Origin: Ureibacillus acetophenoni
Lineage (GTDB): Bacteria; Bacillota; Bacilli; Bacillales_A; Planococcaceae
Length of the DNA: 64,000 nucleotides
NCBI RefSeq assembly: GCF_900220965.1
Contig: NZ_OBQC01000015.1
Location: forward strand, 1-64,000
Direction of reading: 5' to 3'
This document shows positions 7,541-16,379 of the stretch, in pieces. The stretch's first letter is position 1, and each line of letters begins with the position of its first letter. The notes under the pieces are model-generated. The model ran no database searches. It was not told the origin of the DNA and saw nothing but the letters and a program-made list of their open reading frames with translations. The translations under genes were made by a program, and so were the position numbers.

Positions 7541-9433
7541 ATGAATGAACATACATTTGAAAAATTACAATACAACGAACTAAAAGAAATTGTTAAATCC
7601 TATTGTGTGAGTGGACTTGGGAAACAACTGATTGATCAATTACTTCCTAGTTCAAACGTAAAAGTCGTCAAACACAGATTAAATGAAACATCAGAAGCCC
7701 GCGCAATCCTAGACGCAGGTGGAAATGTCCCTTTTTCTGGTGTTTCCAACATCGAACATATCATCACTAAGTTAGAAAAAGGAATGATTCTTGACCCATC
7801 GGAATTATTAAGTATCTCTGACTTTTTAAGAGGATGTCGAAGAATAAAAACGTTCATGTCAGGCAAAGAGTTTGATGCACCTACATTAGCATCTTACGCC
7901 CGGTCCATGACTGAGTTTTTAGATGTAGAAGAAGAAATCAATTTTTCTATTAAAAATAACCAGGTGGACTCAGCCGCTAGCAGTGAACTGAAACGTATTC
8001 GAAACCATATCCAAACGGCTGAACAAAAAATAAAAGATCGCTTAAATCAATTTTTGAACAGTAGCGCAAACAGTAAGTATATTCAGGAATTCATTATTAC
8101 ATTGAAAGATGATCGCTATACGATTCCTATTAAAGCATCATTTAAAAACCATGTTCAGGGGTCCGTCGTTGAAGTCTCTTCTAAAGGGGCTACGGTCTTT
8201 ATGGAACCGAATGTAGTAGGAAAACTAAGCGCAGAACTAGCAACATTGAAATCCGAAGAGGCCATTATTGAATATCAAATACTCGCTACGTTAACAGGGT
8301 TAGTACATGATCATCTCCACCCTATTAAAATTAATATTGAGCTCATTTCCCAGTACGATATGATTTTTGCGAAAGCAAAATATAGCCGACAAATCGATGG
8401 TATTGAGCCGAAAATCAATGATTACGGGAAAATGAATTTGAAAGCTTGTAAGCATCCGTTGTTATCAGGGCATGTAGTTCCCCTTCATTTTCAAATTGGA
8501 GAGGATTATCGAAGTCTAGTAATTACTGGACCGAATGCTGGAGGAAAAACCATCGTATTAAAAACGATTGGTCTTGTAACACTGGCAACGATGTCTGGTT
8601 TCCATATTACCGCATCTAAAGATACTGAAATCGCAATATTTGATAACGTATTTGTAGATATTGGTGACAATCAAAGCTTAGAAAATGCACTAAGTACATT
8701 CTCTTCTCATATGAAGAATTTGTCCGAAATCCTGCGTCTAGCAAACAACAATACGTTGCTATTATTTGATGAAATCGGCAGTGGAACAGAACCAAACGAA
8801 GGTGCGGCGATTGCGATCTCGATTTTAGAAGAGTTCTACCTTAAGGGCTGTATTACTGTTGCAACTACCCATTACGGAGAAATTAAACGTTTCTCTGAAC
8901 TGCATAGTGACTTTATGAATGCAGCTATGCAATTTGATAACGAAACCTTAGAGCCTTTATATAAATTGCTAATTGGGAAATCTGGAGACAGTAACGCATT
9001 ATGGATTTCACGAAAAATGAATGTCCCAGAACATGTGCTAAAACGTGCCGAAGATTATATGACAAGTAAAGAATATCGATTAGAACGACTAAATTCGAGC
9101 AAGATTCGTACACCTAAAGTCGAAAATACAGAAAATCAAGTCGATTATCAAAAAGGAGACCGTGTGAAACTGCTCGATCACAACGACTTTGGCATTGTCT
9201 ATAAAGAGAAAGATAAATATTCTAATGTGACTGTGTTTTATAAAAAACAATTCGTAGAAGTGAATGAAAAGCGACTGTCACTGGAGGAAAAAGCTACGGA
9301 ATTATATCCGGAGGGCTACGACTTAGAATCCCTATTCGTAGATTATAAAACACGAAAACTAAATCATGATATTGAACGAGGGTCGAAAAAAGCACTTCGG
9401 AAAATCAATAAAGAACTACGAAAAAATAAATAA
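7541..9433 (+). CDS. MutS2-like ATPase lacking the Smr domain
   Basis: A 630-residue MutS-family protein. Residues 1-300 match the MutS2 core/lever region, and the ATPase domain has Walker A GPNAGGKT (about 330-337), Walker B LLLFDEIGSGTEP (about 407-419) and the ATTHYGEIK switch. B. subtilis MutS2 is about 785 residues and ends with a nuclease-type Smr domain. Here the region after the ATPase is short: a KOW-like strand-rich part (about 532-565) and a basic tail (KKALRKINKELRKNK). It is therefore a paralogous subfamily without Smr. MutS2 has been reported to act on DNA recombination and on collided ribosomes; a ribosome role would fit the attenuator upstream, but is inference. ATG with GAGGAG ribosome binding site. 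Confidence 0.88.
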   Translation: MNEHTFEKLQYNELKEIVKSYCVSGLGKQLIDQLLPSSNVKVVKHRLNETSEARAILDAGGNVPFSGVSNIEHIITKLEKGMILDPSELLSISDFLRGCRRIKTFMSGKEFDAPTLASYARSMTEFLDVEEEINFSIKNNQVDSAASSELKRIRNHIQTAEQKIKDRLNQFLNSSANSKYIQEFIITLKDDRYTIPIKASFKNHVQGSVVEVSSKGATVFMEPNVVGKLSAELATLKSEEAIIEYQILATLTGLVHDHLHPIKINIELISQYDMIFAKAKYSRQIDGIEPKINDYGKMNLKACKHPLLSGHVVPLHFQIGEDYRSLVITGPNAGGKTIVLKTIGLVTLATMSGFHITASKDTEIAIFDNVFVDIGDNQSLENALSTFSSHMKNLSEILRLANNNTLLLFDEIGSGTEPNEGAAIAISILEEFYLKGCITVATTHYGEIKRFSELHSDFMNAAMQFDNETLEPLYKLLIGKSGDSNALWISRKMNVPEHVLKRAEDYMTSKEYRLERLNSSKIRTPKVENTENQVDYQKGDRVKLLDHNDFGIVYKEKDKYSNVTVFYKKQFVEVNEKRLSLEEKATELYPEGYDLESLFVDYKTRKLNHDIERGSKKALRKINKELRKNK

Positions 9434-9443
9434 AGGATCAATT

Positions 9444-9490
9444 GAAAAAGCCCAATTTCTCAGTAACTAGTAGAGAAATTGGGCTTTTAA
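9444..9490. terminator. Bidirectional terminator between mutS2-like gene and 9510-10055
   Basis: Arms AAAAGCCCAATTTCTC and GAGAAATTGGGCTTTT form a 16-bp perfect stem with A- and T-runs on both sides, between two convergent genes. Confidence 0.9.
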
Positions 9491-9509
9491 AAATTTTTAG
9501 TAAAAAATG

Positions 9510-10055
9510 CTATTCAACCTGAAGAGAATCTAACTCTTCCCCAGTATATTTATCTAATAATTTTATTTCCACACCACTAATTGGCGTTTCGCTTTCAAAA
9601 TACCATAAATATAGACCCTCTAACTGATTTTTTTCCACCTCATTCGGAGGCAACATTGCTAAATCTAGTATACGCGCTTCGCTTTCGCCAACTCGGATTT
9701 CTCGTTCATGACCATGCCTAATTAACCCATAAATTAAATAATCTCCATGACCTTTATATCCACTTAAACGCTCATAATCTCTATCAATAGCCATTGAGCT
9801 CCAAGCAAGCATATCCGTCTTCCATCCAAAAAATCCTTCATTCACATAGGTTGAACCTAAACTATTTCCATCCTTTATAAAAAAGAACAGTGCTTTATTA
9901 TTAAGTTTGTAGCCCGGTATTAACACTAGGTCCTCTTCAATTGCGAATATCGCCTCTTGAGGTTCATCATATGATTGTAATTTCTCAAATACACCCCAGA
10001 TCACTGAAATAGAAATAACAAAAATAAGTACCGGTATTAGTTTCCATCTTTTCAT
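9510..10055 (-). CDS. Membrane-anchored hypothetical protein
   Basis: 181 residues. A basic N-terminus (MKRWK) and one hydrophobic segment (about 6-23) point to a signal anchor, with the rest outside. The extracytoplasmic part is mixed alpha/beta with many aromatic residues and no Cys, and I do not recognise the family. Its start lies 20 bp after the stop of the kinase at 10075-10703, so 10709-11164, the kinase and this gene probably form one transcript. AGGGTG ribosome binding site. Confidence 0.75.
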   Translation of the reverse strand: MKRWKLIPVLIFVISISVIWGVFEKLQSYDEPQEAIFAIEEDLVLIPGYKLNNKALFFFIKDGNSLGSTYVNEGFFGWKTDMLAWSSMAIDRDYERLSGYKGHGDYLIYGLIRHGHEREIRVGESEARILDLAMLPPNEVEKNQLEGLYLWYFESETPISGVEIKLLDKYTGEELDSLQVE

Positions 10056-10074
10056 TGGACACCCTTCCCAACTC

Positions 10075-10703
10075 TCACAACACTGTGGGTTTATATATTG
10101 AATTTGCCTTTTTAAGAGGATTTACGGTTTTAAGATAATGTTCTTCCCCTAACCAGTACCTTCTCTTATACTTATCCAAAATCGCTTGTTCATTTCCTAT
10201 ATAACGATCTCGTTGTAGCACTCTTTCATACCTTACTTCCCTTGGACAATCAATAAAAACAGTAAAATCATAATAGGACTTCCATTCTTTCCTTTGTAGG
10301 AAAACCCCTTCAATGACAATCATGCTCTCGGGAGTAACGAGGAGTGTTTTATCAATGCTTTTATCCATAGACTTTTCATAATATGGGAGTGTTATCTTTG
10401 AGCTATTTCGATGAATTTCATTAAATAACTTATCTACCAACATATTAATATCCCATTGTAAATAATAATATTCATACCACTCTTCGTATCCGGTGTCATA
10501 TCGTTTATTTCTCTCCACGATATGATCATCAATATGGATAACAATAACATTGCATCGGTCTTTCATTTCAGATTGCAGTCTATTAACTAAAGTCGTTTTT
10601 CCAGCTCCACTTAAACCATCAATACCCACGACATAGGGGCGACTTTATCGATTCGTTCTTGAAAATTGGTAAACACTTCTTCTACTAATTCAATAAGGCT
10701 CAT
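10075..10703 (-). pseudogene. Uridine kinase-like P-loop protein with a 1-bp frameshift
   Basis: The gene should start at the ATG at 10701-10703, which has a GGGGGAG ribosome binding site and lies six bases after the upstream stop. That frame runs MSLIELVEEVF...DKVAP and then leaves the kinase frame. Adding one base to the run of four G at 10636-10639 (C on the minus strand) restores PYVVGIDGLSGAGKTTL, a perfect uridine-kinase-type Walker A. The rest, in frame from GTG 10629, encodes 184 residues including a HIDDH motif and IVIEGVFLQR. Either a real frameshift mutation or a homopolymer sequencing error. Start at 10629 alone would lack a ribosome binding site. Confidence 0.75.
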
Positions 10704-10708
10704 TTTTA

Positions 10709-11164
10709 TTAGCTCCCCCGTTTTTTTTCAAAAAACGTTAAAGATAATTGTTCATTTACGATTACTTCTTTAACTTTTTGAAAACCATTCTTTAAATAAA
10801 AACGAACTGCCGGAATATTTTTAGAACCTGTCGCTACTTTAATGGTCTCAAACTGGAAATCGGTCTCTATGAAATTTAACAGCAATTGAGCAATTCCTTT
10901 TCTAAAGTGGTTTGGATGTACAATTAACCTATGTATATCAACTTGGTCACGATCTACTTTTATAGAAATGACTCCACATAACTCTCCATTTTCATAATAA
11001 CCAAAGAAAGTTTCTCCACAATGTTGCAAAGTATTAACCGTATCCTTCAGTGGTGGTATTTCATATGAACCTATTATTTCAGCTTCTACCTTATATGACG
11101 GAATTTGAACGTTTAAAACCTCTTCAGCATCCTTACTTTGCGTAATGTCAATTTGTTTAATCAA
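10709..11164 (-). CDS. GNAT-family N-acetyltransferase
   Basis: 151 residues with the GNAT acetyl-CoA fold: beta4 (CGVISIKV), the VHPNHFRKGIAQLL motif A loop (about 93-106), then TGSKNIPAVRFYLKNGF, the typical C-terminal strand-helix. The substrate is unknown. TTG start behind a run of six G. The stop codon is six bases from the ATG of the following kinase gene, which suggests translational coupling. Confidence 0.88.
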   Translation of the reverse strand: MIKQIDITQSKDAEEVLNVQIPSYKVEAEIIGSYEIPPLKDTVNTLQHCGETFFGYYENGELCGVISIKVDRDQVDIHRLIVHPNHFRKGIAQLLLNFIETDFQFETIKVATGSKNIPAVRFYLKNGFQKVKEVIVNEQLSLTFFEKKRGS

Positions 11165-11368
11165 AACAATTCCCCCCTTTTATTTAGAATTTCATTATTT
11201 ATAAAAATTTACTTATTCAACATAATTTTCACTAAGTAATATAAATATAATTAATTATATAAAGAGTAAAAAATGGTGATAGCTACACTCAATAAGTTAC
11301 ATAATAAAGCACATTAATGGAAATGTTAATAAATGTGTTATCCATAAGTAAATTAAGGAGATGAAGCT

Positions 11369-11785
11369 ATGTCAGAGGTTTTATATACAGCAACCGCTAC
11401 AACTATTGGAGGTTTAGAAGGGCGAGTTCAATCAGACGATCAAGTGATTGATTTCGAAACAGCGTTACCAGGAAGTCAAAAATCCGAGGATTCAGAGGCT
11501 ACTAATCCCGAGCAATTATTCGCTGCTGCATACGCAACTTGCTTTGATAGTGCGTTACAAATTGTAGCAGATAAAGAACAGCTTGAATTCCAATCAGAAG
11601 TAACGGCGAAAGTGGATTTATTAGAAGATGGCGAAGGATATAAACTAGCAGTGCATCTTCAAGTGAAAGGCAATAACATTGAAAAAAGCCAATTGGAACA
11701 GCTTGTGCAAAAGGCCAACCAAATCTGGCCATACGCTGAAGCAAAACGAGCTACTATGGAGTTTACTATAGAAACACAAGGATGA
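11369..11785 (+). CDS. OsmC/Ohr-like protein lacking key Ohr residues
   Basis: 138 residues, the length and fold of Ohr organic hydroperoxide reductases (GG.EGRV, NPEQLFAAAYATCFDSAL). The peroxidatic Cys58 and the conserved Glu48 are present. In Ohr proteins the second Cys sits in a CPYS motif; here the same site reads WPYA (Trp120). The active-site Arg of the GGR motif is Leu16. A dithiol peroxidase mechanism is therefore doubtful; a one-Cys or non-peroxidase OsmC role is possible. GGAG ribosome binding site; monocistronic with its own terminator. Confidence 0.85.
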   Translation: MSEVLYTATATTIGGLEGRVQSDDQVIDFETALPGSQKSEDSEATNPEQLFAAAYATCFDSALQIVADKEQLEFQSEVTAKVDLLEDGEGYKLAVHLQVKGNNIEKSQLEQLVQKANQIWPYAEAKRATMEFTIETQG

Positions 11786-11830
11786 AATACCTAACGAACG
11801 ATTCCGTACACACTTGTGTGTGTCCCCAAC

Positions 11831-11878
11831 AAAGCCCACCTGAGGTTCCAGTTAATTAACAATCTCCGGTGGGTTTTT
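11831..11878 (+). terminator. Terminator after the OsmC-like gene
   Basis: AAAGCCCACC pairs with GGTGGGTTT, followed by a T-run, 46 bp beyond the stop codon. Confidence 0.75.
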
Positions 11879-12052
11879 CTTACTTTCCAACTTACCCTCC
11901 TAAGGTTAATGTCAGCGGTTGACGGTATTCATGTATTGGCTTTTAGATTAGAACAGTAAATTCACAGCAGCATGGAAGAACTCGCTGATAGTTTAGAGCA
12001 CCACCTTCTCTAAAGTACAGGTACGTATTAATTATGATTCGGAGGAATGCGT

Positions 12053-12709
12053 TTGAATTGGACGAAGCAACAACGTTTGATTGTACTTCTTAGCCCCTTT
12101 TTCATTATCTGTATGGTCCATTTTGTTGCAATTTGGGGTCTCGAAACAATTCCAGAATGGTGTTGGCTAGTAACAGCCCTCACTTACTGGGGATTAACTG
12201 GATTGTGTAAAGCCATTTTTGTTGATAAAAAGACGTTGACAGAGTGGTTTCAAAAGCCCCTTTATAAACCTAAATGGTTCGCTATAGCATTGGCTATAGG
12301 CATCTTTCCTGCATTAGGCATTTTACTACCTAACTCTTCTCTACTCTTTGAATACACCACACTTACTCTATTTTTAATTTTGTTCGCCCTCATTAACCCT
12401 TGGTTTGAAGAAGGTTATTGGAGAGGTCTCCTTTTAGATGCAGGGAGTCATTTTCCAAAATGGTTGATTGTTCTTTATTCCACTATTCTTTTTGTTCTTA
12501 GTCACCCACTAATGTGGGGAGTTTTTTCAATTGCCAATTGCTCTATTCAAATGTACGTTGCACTATTTGTTATGGGAATTGTCTGGTCATTCATTCGATA
12601 TAAAACAAATAGCCTCAGATGGTCAGTTTATTCACATATGCTCGTCGATGTTGGAAATCTATCAATTTTTGTTTTTCTTAATCTTTACATCCCCCCAGGA
12701 ATGGCTTAA
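12053..12709 (+). CDS. CPBP-family intramembrane metalloprotease
   Basis: About 218 residues with six or more membrane helices. It carries the three CPBP (CAAX protease/bacteriocin-processing) motifs: EEGYWR, the FVLSH helix, and HMLVD. Family members are glutamate-type membrane proteases; some process or give immunity to bacteriocins, others have no known role. The ATG at 12047 lies only one base after GGAGG, whereas TTG at 12053 has a spacing of seven, so TTG is preferred. No bacteriocin gene is next to it. Confidence 0.85.
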   Translation: MNWTKQQRLIVLLSPFFIICMVHFVAIWGLETIPEWCWLVTALTYWGLTGLCKAIFVDKKTLTEWFQKPLYKPKWFAIALAIGIFPALGILLPNSSLLFEYTTLTLFLILFALINPWFEEGYWRGLLLDAGSHFPKWLIVLYSTILFVLSHPLMWGVFSIANCSIQMYVALFVMGIVWSFIRYKTNSLRWSVYSHMLVDVGNLSIFVFLNLYIPPGMA

Positions 12710-12720
12710 TTTCGGCAACA

Positions 12721-12752
12721 AACCCATCCATGAGTTACCTCACGGATGGGTT
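12721..12752. terminator. Hairpin between CPBP and EamA genes
   Basis: AACCCATCC pairs with GGATGGGTT across a 14-base loop, between convergent genes; the T-run is weak. Confidence 0.5.
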
Positions 12753-12774
12753 ACTTAATTACACTATGTAATTA

Positions 12775-13620
12775 TTAAATCTTCGTCAACACAATCCCTA
12801 ATAATGCAGTAAAGATGCCAATGATTTGATACACCTTAAGTCTTTCCTTATAGAGCCAACAACTACCAATAACGACGACTAATGCGCTTAAACTAACGAT
12901 TGGAAATACAATACTTGCAAAGCCTGTATTTAAAGCAAAGAAATAGCTAATATAACCTACAAGATTAATACATCCCATGAATGCACCAATTTTCAACTCA
13001 GTAGGTAGCCAGTTTTCCTTTGTAATAAAACTATTAATTAAAAGATAGAGAGCACCTCCACCGTACATAGAAATAAGCATATTTACTGTATCTAATTGTA
13101 AATGGGTAGAAGTCTTCATGAGCACACCGAGTATACCAAGCGAGAAAAAGGCTATTAAAACATGTAACATCCACGGTTTATAATCGATTTCAATATCCCT
13201 ACCATTCTTACCTGGCACATATTGAATGACAGCCCCAGAAGCAAGCATCACGATAATACCAATCCACTGAATTAACGTAATATGCTCATGGAAAAGTAGA
13301 GCTGCGCTCAGTACCGGTATGACGGTATTTGTACTAATAAGTGGAGCCGTTATACTTGCTGGTCCTTTTTCAAATGCCTTAGTCATTTGGATATTTGCAT
13401 TAGCGTTTAATATTCCAACAAGCGAACCTAGTACAAAGGTTAATAGAGTAAACATTTCAAATCCTTGTACTAATCCATAACCTAATGTTAATAAAAATGC
13501 GGTGAGATAAAAGTAAAACTGCATATGTATTTTTGAAAGTCCTTTTCCTGAGGTAGCCTTCAAAATAAGATTATTCGTTCCTAAACATAACATCGTCAAC
13601 ACTGCTGCTAGAATCCACAT
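12775..13620 (-). CDS. EamA (DMT) transporter, copy 1
   Basis: About 281 residues with ten hydrophobic helices in two EamA-type halves, the drug/metabolite transporter layout. The substrate is unknown. It is roughly 75 percent identical by eye to the next gene upstream, starting from the shared MW.(L/I)AAV sequence, which is why I place the start at the ATG at 13620 rather than further upstream at 13671. The pair is a tandem duplication on one strand, separated by a perfect 25-bp inverted repeat. Confidence 0.88.
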   Translation of the reverse strand: MWILAAVLTMLCLGTNNLILKATSGKGLSKIHMQFYFYLTAFLLTLGYGLVQGFEMFTLLTFVLGSLVGILNANANIQMTKAFEKGPASITAPLISTNTVIPVLSAALLFHEHITLIQWIGIIVMLASGAVIQYVPGKNGRDIEIDYKPWMLHVLIAFFSLGILGVLMKTSTHLQLDTVNMLISMYGGGALYLLINSFITKENWLPTELKIGAFMGCINLVGYISYFFALNTGFASIVFPIVSLSALVVVIGSCWLYKERLKVYQIIGIFTALLGIVLTKI

Positions 13621-13652
13621 TTTAAGTCCAAGTCCACCTCTCTTTAAAATAA

Positions 13653-13706
13653 GTACCAGGTACACAAACAATTCGGAATAGTCCGAATTGTTTGTGTACC
13701 TGGTAC
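13653..13706. repeat. Perfect 25-bp inverted repeat (REP-like)
   Basis: Left arm 13653-13677 and right arm 13682-13706 are exact inverted copies with a four-base loop. They start GTACCAGGTACACAAACAAT. It lies between the duplicated EamA genes and may terminate transcription; relatives occur at 25012 and 25699. Confidence 0.85.
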
Positions 13707-13712
13707 CTTTTT

Positions 13713-14552
13713 TTAAATTTTCGTCAGCACAATCCCTAACAGCGCAGTGATCACACCAACGACTTGATACATTTTAAGTCTTTCTTTATACATCCAACAG
13801 CTTCCAATAACAACTACTAAACAACTTAAACTAACGATTGGGAATACAATACTTGCAACCCCTGTATTTAACGCAAAGAAGTAGCTACTATAACCAACAG
13901 TGCTTATACACCCAATCACTAAACCAAACTTCAACTCATTCGGCTGCCAGTTTTCCTTCGTAAGAAGACTATTAATAATTAAATACCCCGCACCACCTGC
14001 ATACATACAAACAAGCGTATTAACTGAATCGATATGTAATTGTGAAGATGTCTTCATCAGCACACCTAATACCCCAAAGGATCCAATGGATAATAAAATA
14101 TGGAACATCCAAGGTTTATAATCGATTTTCACGCCACCTTTTCCAGGTGTATATTGAATGACCGCTGCTGAAGCAAGCATGACTATAATGCCTAGCCACT
14201 GAATTAATGTAATATGCTCGTGGAAGATTAATGCAGCACTTAGTATCGGAATAATCGTATTCGTACTAATTAATGGCGACGTTATACTTCCAGGTCCCTT
14301 TTCAAATGCTTTTGACATTTGAATATTACCGTTTGCATTTAAAATACCAATGATGGCACCTAAGAAAATAGTTAATGCATTAAAAGCTGCAAACCCTTCT
14401 ATCAACCCGAAGCCTAACATTATTAAAAAGGCAGTTAGGTTAAAGAAAAATTGCATATGGACCTTTGAAAGTCCTGATCCTGAAGTTGCTTTAAAAATAA
14501 AATTATTGATTCCAAAACATAACATCGTCACTACTGCCGCTATGAGCCACAT
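13713..14552 (-). CDS. EamA (DMT) transporter, copy 2
   Basis: About 279 residues with ten membrane helices and two EamA repeats, closely similar to the downstream copy at 12775-13620. The start at ATG 14552 is supported by GAGAAGG eight bases upstream and by the alignment of both paralogues; a longer frame up to 14612 lacks this support. Recent duplication followed by moderate divergence is the simplest explanation. Confidence 0.88.
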   Translation of the reverse strand: MWLIAAVVTMLCFGINNFIFKATSGSGLSKVHMQFFFNLTAFLIMLGFGLIEGFAAFNALTIFLGAIIGILNANGNIQMSKAFEKGPGSITSPLISTNTIIPILSAALIFHEHITLIQWLGIIVMLASAAVIQYTPGKGGVKIDYKPWMFHILLSIGSFGVLGVLMKTSSQLHIDSVNTLVCMYAGGAGYLIINSLLTKENWQPNELKFGLVIGCISTVGYSSYFFALNTGVASIVFPIVSLSCLVVVIGSCWMYKERLKMYQVVGVITALLGIVLTKI

Positions 14553-14722
14553 TATTATGATCCTTCTCTCAAGTTGATAGAGATATTTTAATATAGATTC
14601 ATAACTTTTCAAATGTATTTTTAATTTTCTATAAAAAGATGTTATGAAATCGAATTCTATTAACTATAAACAGAAAATACCATTCTATAATAATACGCTA
14701 ACCGATTTTCAAAGATATGCAT

Positions 14723-14872
14723 TTATCCATTAAAAATATTCGAAATCATGGACTGAACTGATTCAGGTAACATTTGATAAAATAATCCTTCAAACTTTAG
14801 ATCGAGCAGACCTGCAATCACTAATATTATGATAACTACTATTAAAAGTAGTTTTTTATTTATTCTTTTCAA
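14723..14872 (-). CDS. Small single-pass membrane protein
   Basis: 49 residues from a TTG start preceded by TAGGAGG at ideal spacing; the frame continues upstream to 14992 but that part has no translation signal. The sequence is MKRINKK, then a 17-residue hydrophobic helix (LLLIVVIIILVIAGLL), then an amphipathic tail ending ISNIFNG. Function is unknown. Confidence 0.6.
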   Translation of the reverse strand: MKRINKKLLLIVVIIILVIAGLLDLKFEGLFYQMLPESVQSMISNIFNG

Positions 14873-14975
14873 GTAAATGCCTCCTACAAAAATTGAATTT
14901 CCATACTTAACTATAACCCAATGTATAACTACAATCCCACCAGAATAATTATTGTATAGGAAAGAGGTGTTATAA

Positions 14976-15635
14976 ACGAAAAAATTTTTCACTAAATTAC
15001 TATTAAATCTTTTATTTTATCCTTCTCCTAAAATTACCGCTAGTAAGGAAGAAGAAATTCGATTTAATCACTTATACGAAGCTGCTATCGAAAGCCCAGA
15101 TAAGAAGATTAACTACAACCTTCCAATCCCAAAATATAAATTTCTATATTATTTATCAATGAATAAACCAATTGTTTTCCACGGCTCCAATTATAAATAC
15201 ATTCAGTCCTTTGAACCACGTGAACAAACCCTCTATAACGGTAAGCCTGCAATTGCTGTCTTTGCTACGAAAGATCCGATATGGCCAGTGTTCTTTGCAA
15301 CTTTACAAAAGGACAAAGTAGAGGGAAATATTCGAAATGCCGCGCTTTCTACTGACGGAAGCAAAACATTTCACTTTTATTCATTAACAAAAGAAACGAA
15401 GTTAAATCATCCTTGGGATTCGGGAACGGTTTATATTCTACCAAAGGATTCATTTACCTATATAGGACAAGGTCCATTCCAATTCGATGAATGGATTTCT
15501 TATGAACCCGTCTCCCCTATTGCCAAACTCGAAGTAAACCCAAGCGATTTCTATTTTTATAACAAAGTCGCGACCCATCGTTCTGGCGAGTCAATTTTTA
15601 AATCCTGGCTGTTTTACAAACTACGTACAAAGTAA
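14976..15635 (+). CDS. Hypothetical protein with HGS motif; start codon ACG
   Basis: The reading frame is open for 61 codons upstream of the first ATG (15159) and has clear coding character (KITASKEEEIRFNHLYEAA). It begins after a stop with AAAGAGGTG, six bases, then ACG AAA AAA. So the full 219-residue protein appears to start at ACG, or has lost an ATG by one base change. FHGSNYKYI (about residues 68-76) and VFATKDPIW with a following A-type helix recall the H-G-S and 'FAT.D' elements of small ART-like proteins, but this is a weak match. Convergent with the ABC operon. Confidence 0.6.
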   Translation, partial: TKKFFTKLLLNLLFYPSPKITASKEEEIRFNHLYEAAIESPDKKINYNLPIPKYKFLYYLSMNKPIVFHGSNYKYIQSFEPREQTLYNGKPAIAVFATKDPIWPVFFATLQKDKVEGNIRNAALSTDGSKTFHFYSLTKETKLNHPWDSGTVYILPKDSFTYIGQGPFQFDEWISYEPVSPIAKLEVNPSDFYFYNKVATHRSGESIFKSWLFYKLRTK

Positions 15636-15638
15636 AAA

Positions 15639-15674
15639 GTGCAAGGTACACAATCGAACTTGTGTATCTTGCAC
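15639..15674. terminator. Bidirectional hairpin between 15635 and the ABC permease gene
   Basis: GTGCAAGGTACACAA pairs with TTGTGTATCTTGCAC around TCGAAC, between two convergent genes. The sequence is related to the REP-like palindromes of this window. Confidence 0.7.
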
Positions 15675-15683
15675 CAATTTTAA

Positions 15684-16379
15684 TTAGACAGGTATTGCCG
15701 ACAGCTTCTTTAAACTTAAAGTAACTATTACATAAACTAAAACTCCAATTAGACCAATCACACTACATAGTGACCAGAATGACTGGTCTCCGATAAAACG
15801 AAAGACTGGTTCATACCATTTCAGCATAATTCCTAAAAGAGGTATAAACGCCATTACCCCAATAAACGTATAACCTCCAACCATTCCAAATTGGAAAAAG
15901 ACATAGTTCAATAAGAGGCCGCTCACTAAGAAGAAAAACAAAATCACAAAATCAAACAAAAATACTAAATGAAAAGGTAATGTTGAATCTATGAAAAGCA
16001 TTGGATGGAAAATCGTAAAATAATCAATCTCCAAAACTCTATTGATAAAGAAAATCCCTTGATGTAGGCTTGCTGTAAAAATCGCTGTAACTAGACTCCA
16101 AGCAATAAAGAACAACCCCGTCATCCCTGCATACTGTATGCGACTAACCCCAAATCTTATGAAATAAGAGAAAGTATTCGTCAACCATTTAGAGCCCATA
16201 ATTATGAAAAAAACATACACAGGAATAGATACCATTAGATATACTGTAAATCCATCGACAAGTGTTAGAACCATGAAAATTGAAAATAACACAATGGCTA
16301 ATAAAATTGTCCAGAAAATGAGATATTGCCTTTTATAGCTTTGATAGAATACATAAAAGCTTCCCTTGATTAGATTCAT
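15684..16379 (-). CDS. ABC transporter membrane subunit
   Basis: 231 residues with six hydrophobic helices and short loops, the size of permease subunits in YtrA-type GntR/ABC operons. It follows the ATPase gene with an ATGA-type 4-bp overlap, so the two are co-translated. The substrate is unknown; related operons in Bacillus respond to cell-wall-active antibiotics. Confidence 0.85.
   Translation of the reverse strand: MNLIKGSFYVFYQSYKRQYLIFWTILLAIVLFSIFMVLTLVDGFTVYLMVSIPVYVFFIIMGSKWLTNTFSYFIRFGVSRIQYAGMTGLFFIAWSLVTAIFTASLHQGIFFINRVLEIDYFTIFHPMLFIDSTLPFHLVFLFDFVILFFFLVSGLLLNYVFFQFGMVGGYTFIGVMAFIPLLGIMLKWYEPVFRFIGDQSFWSLCSVIGLIGVLVYVIVTLSLKKLSAIPV

Noticed and set aside
11920-12020. Fragment of a chemotaxis receptor (IHSSMEELADSLEHHLL)
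   Set aside because: Too short and broken by stops; similarity by eye only.
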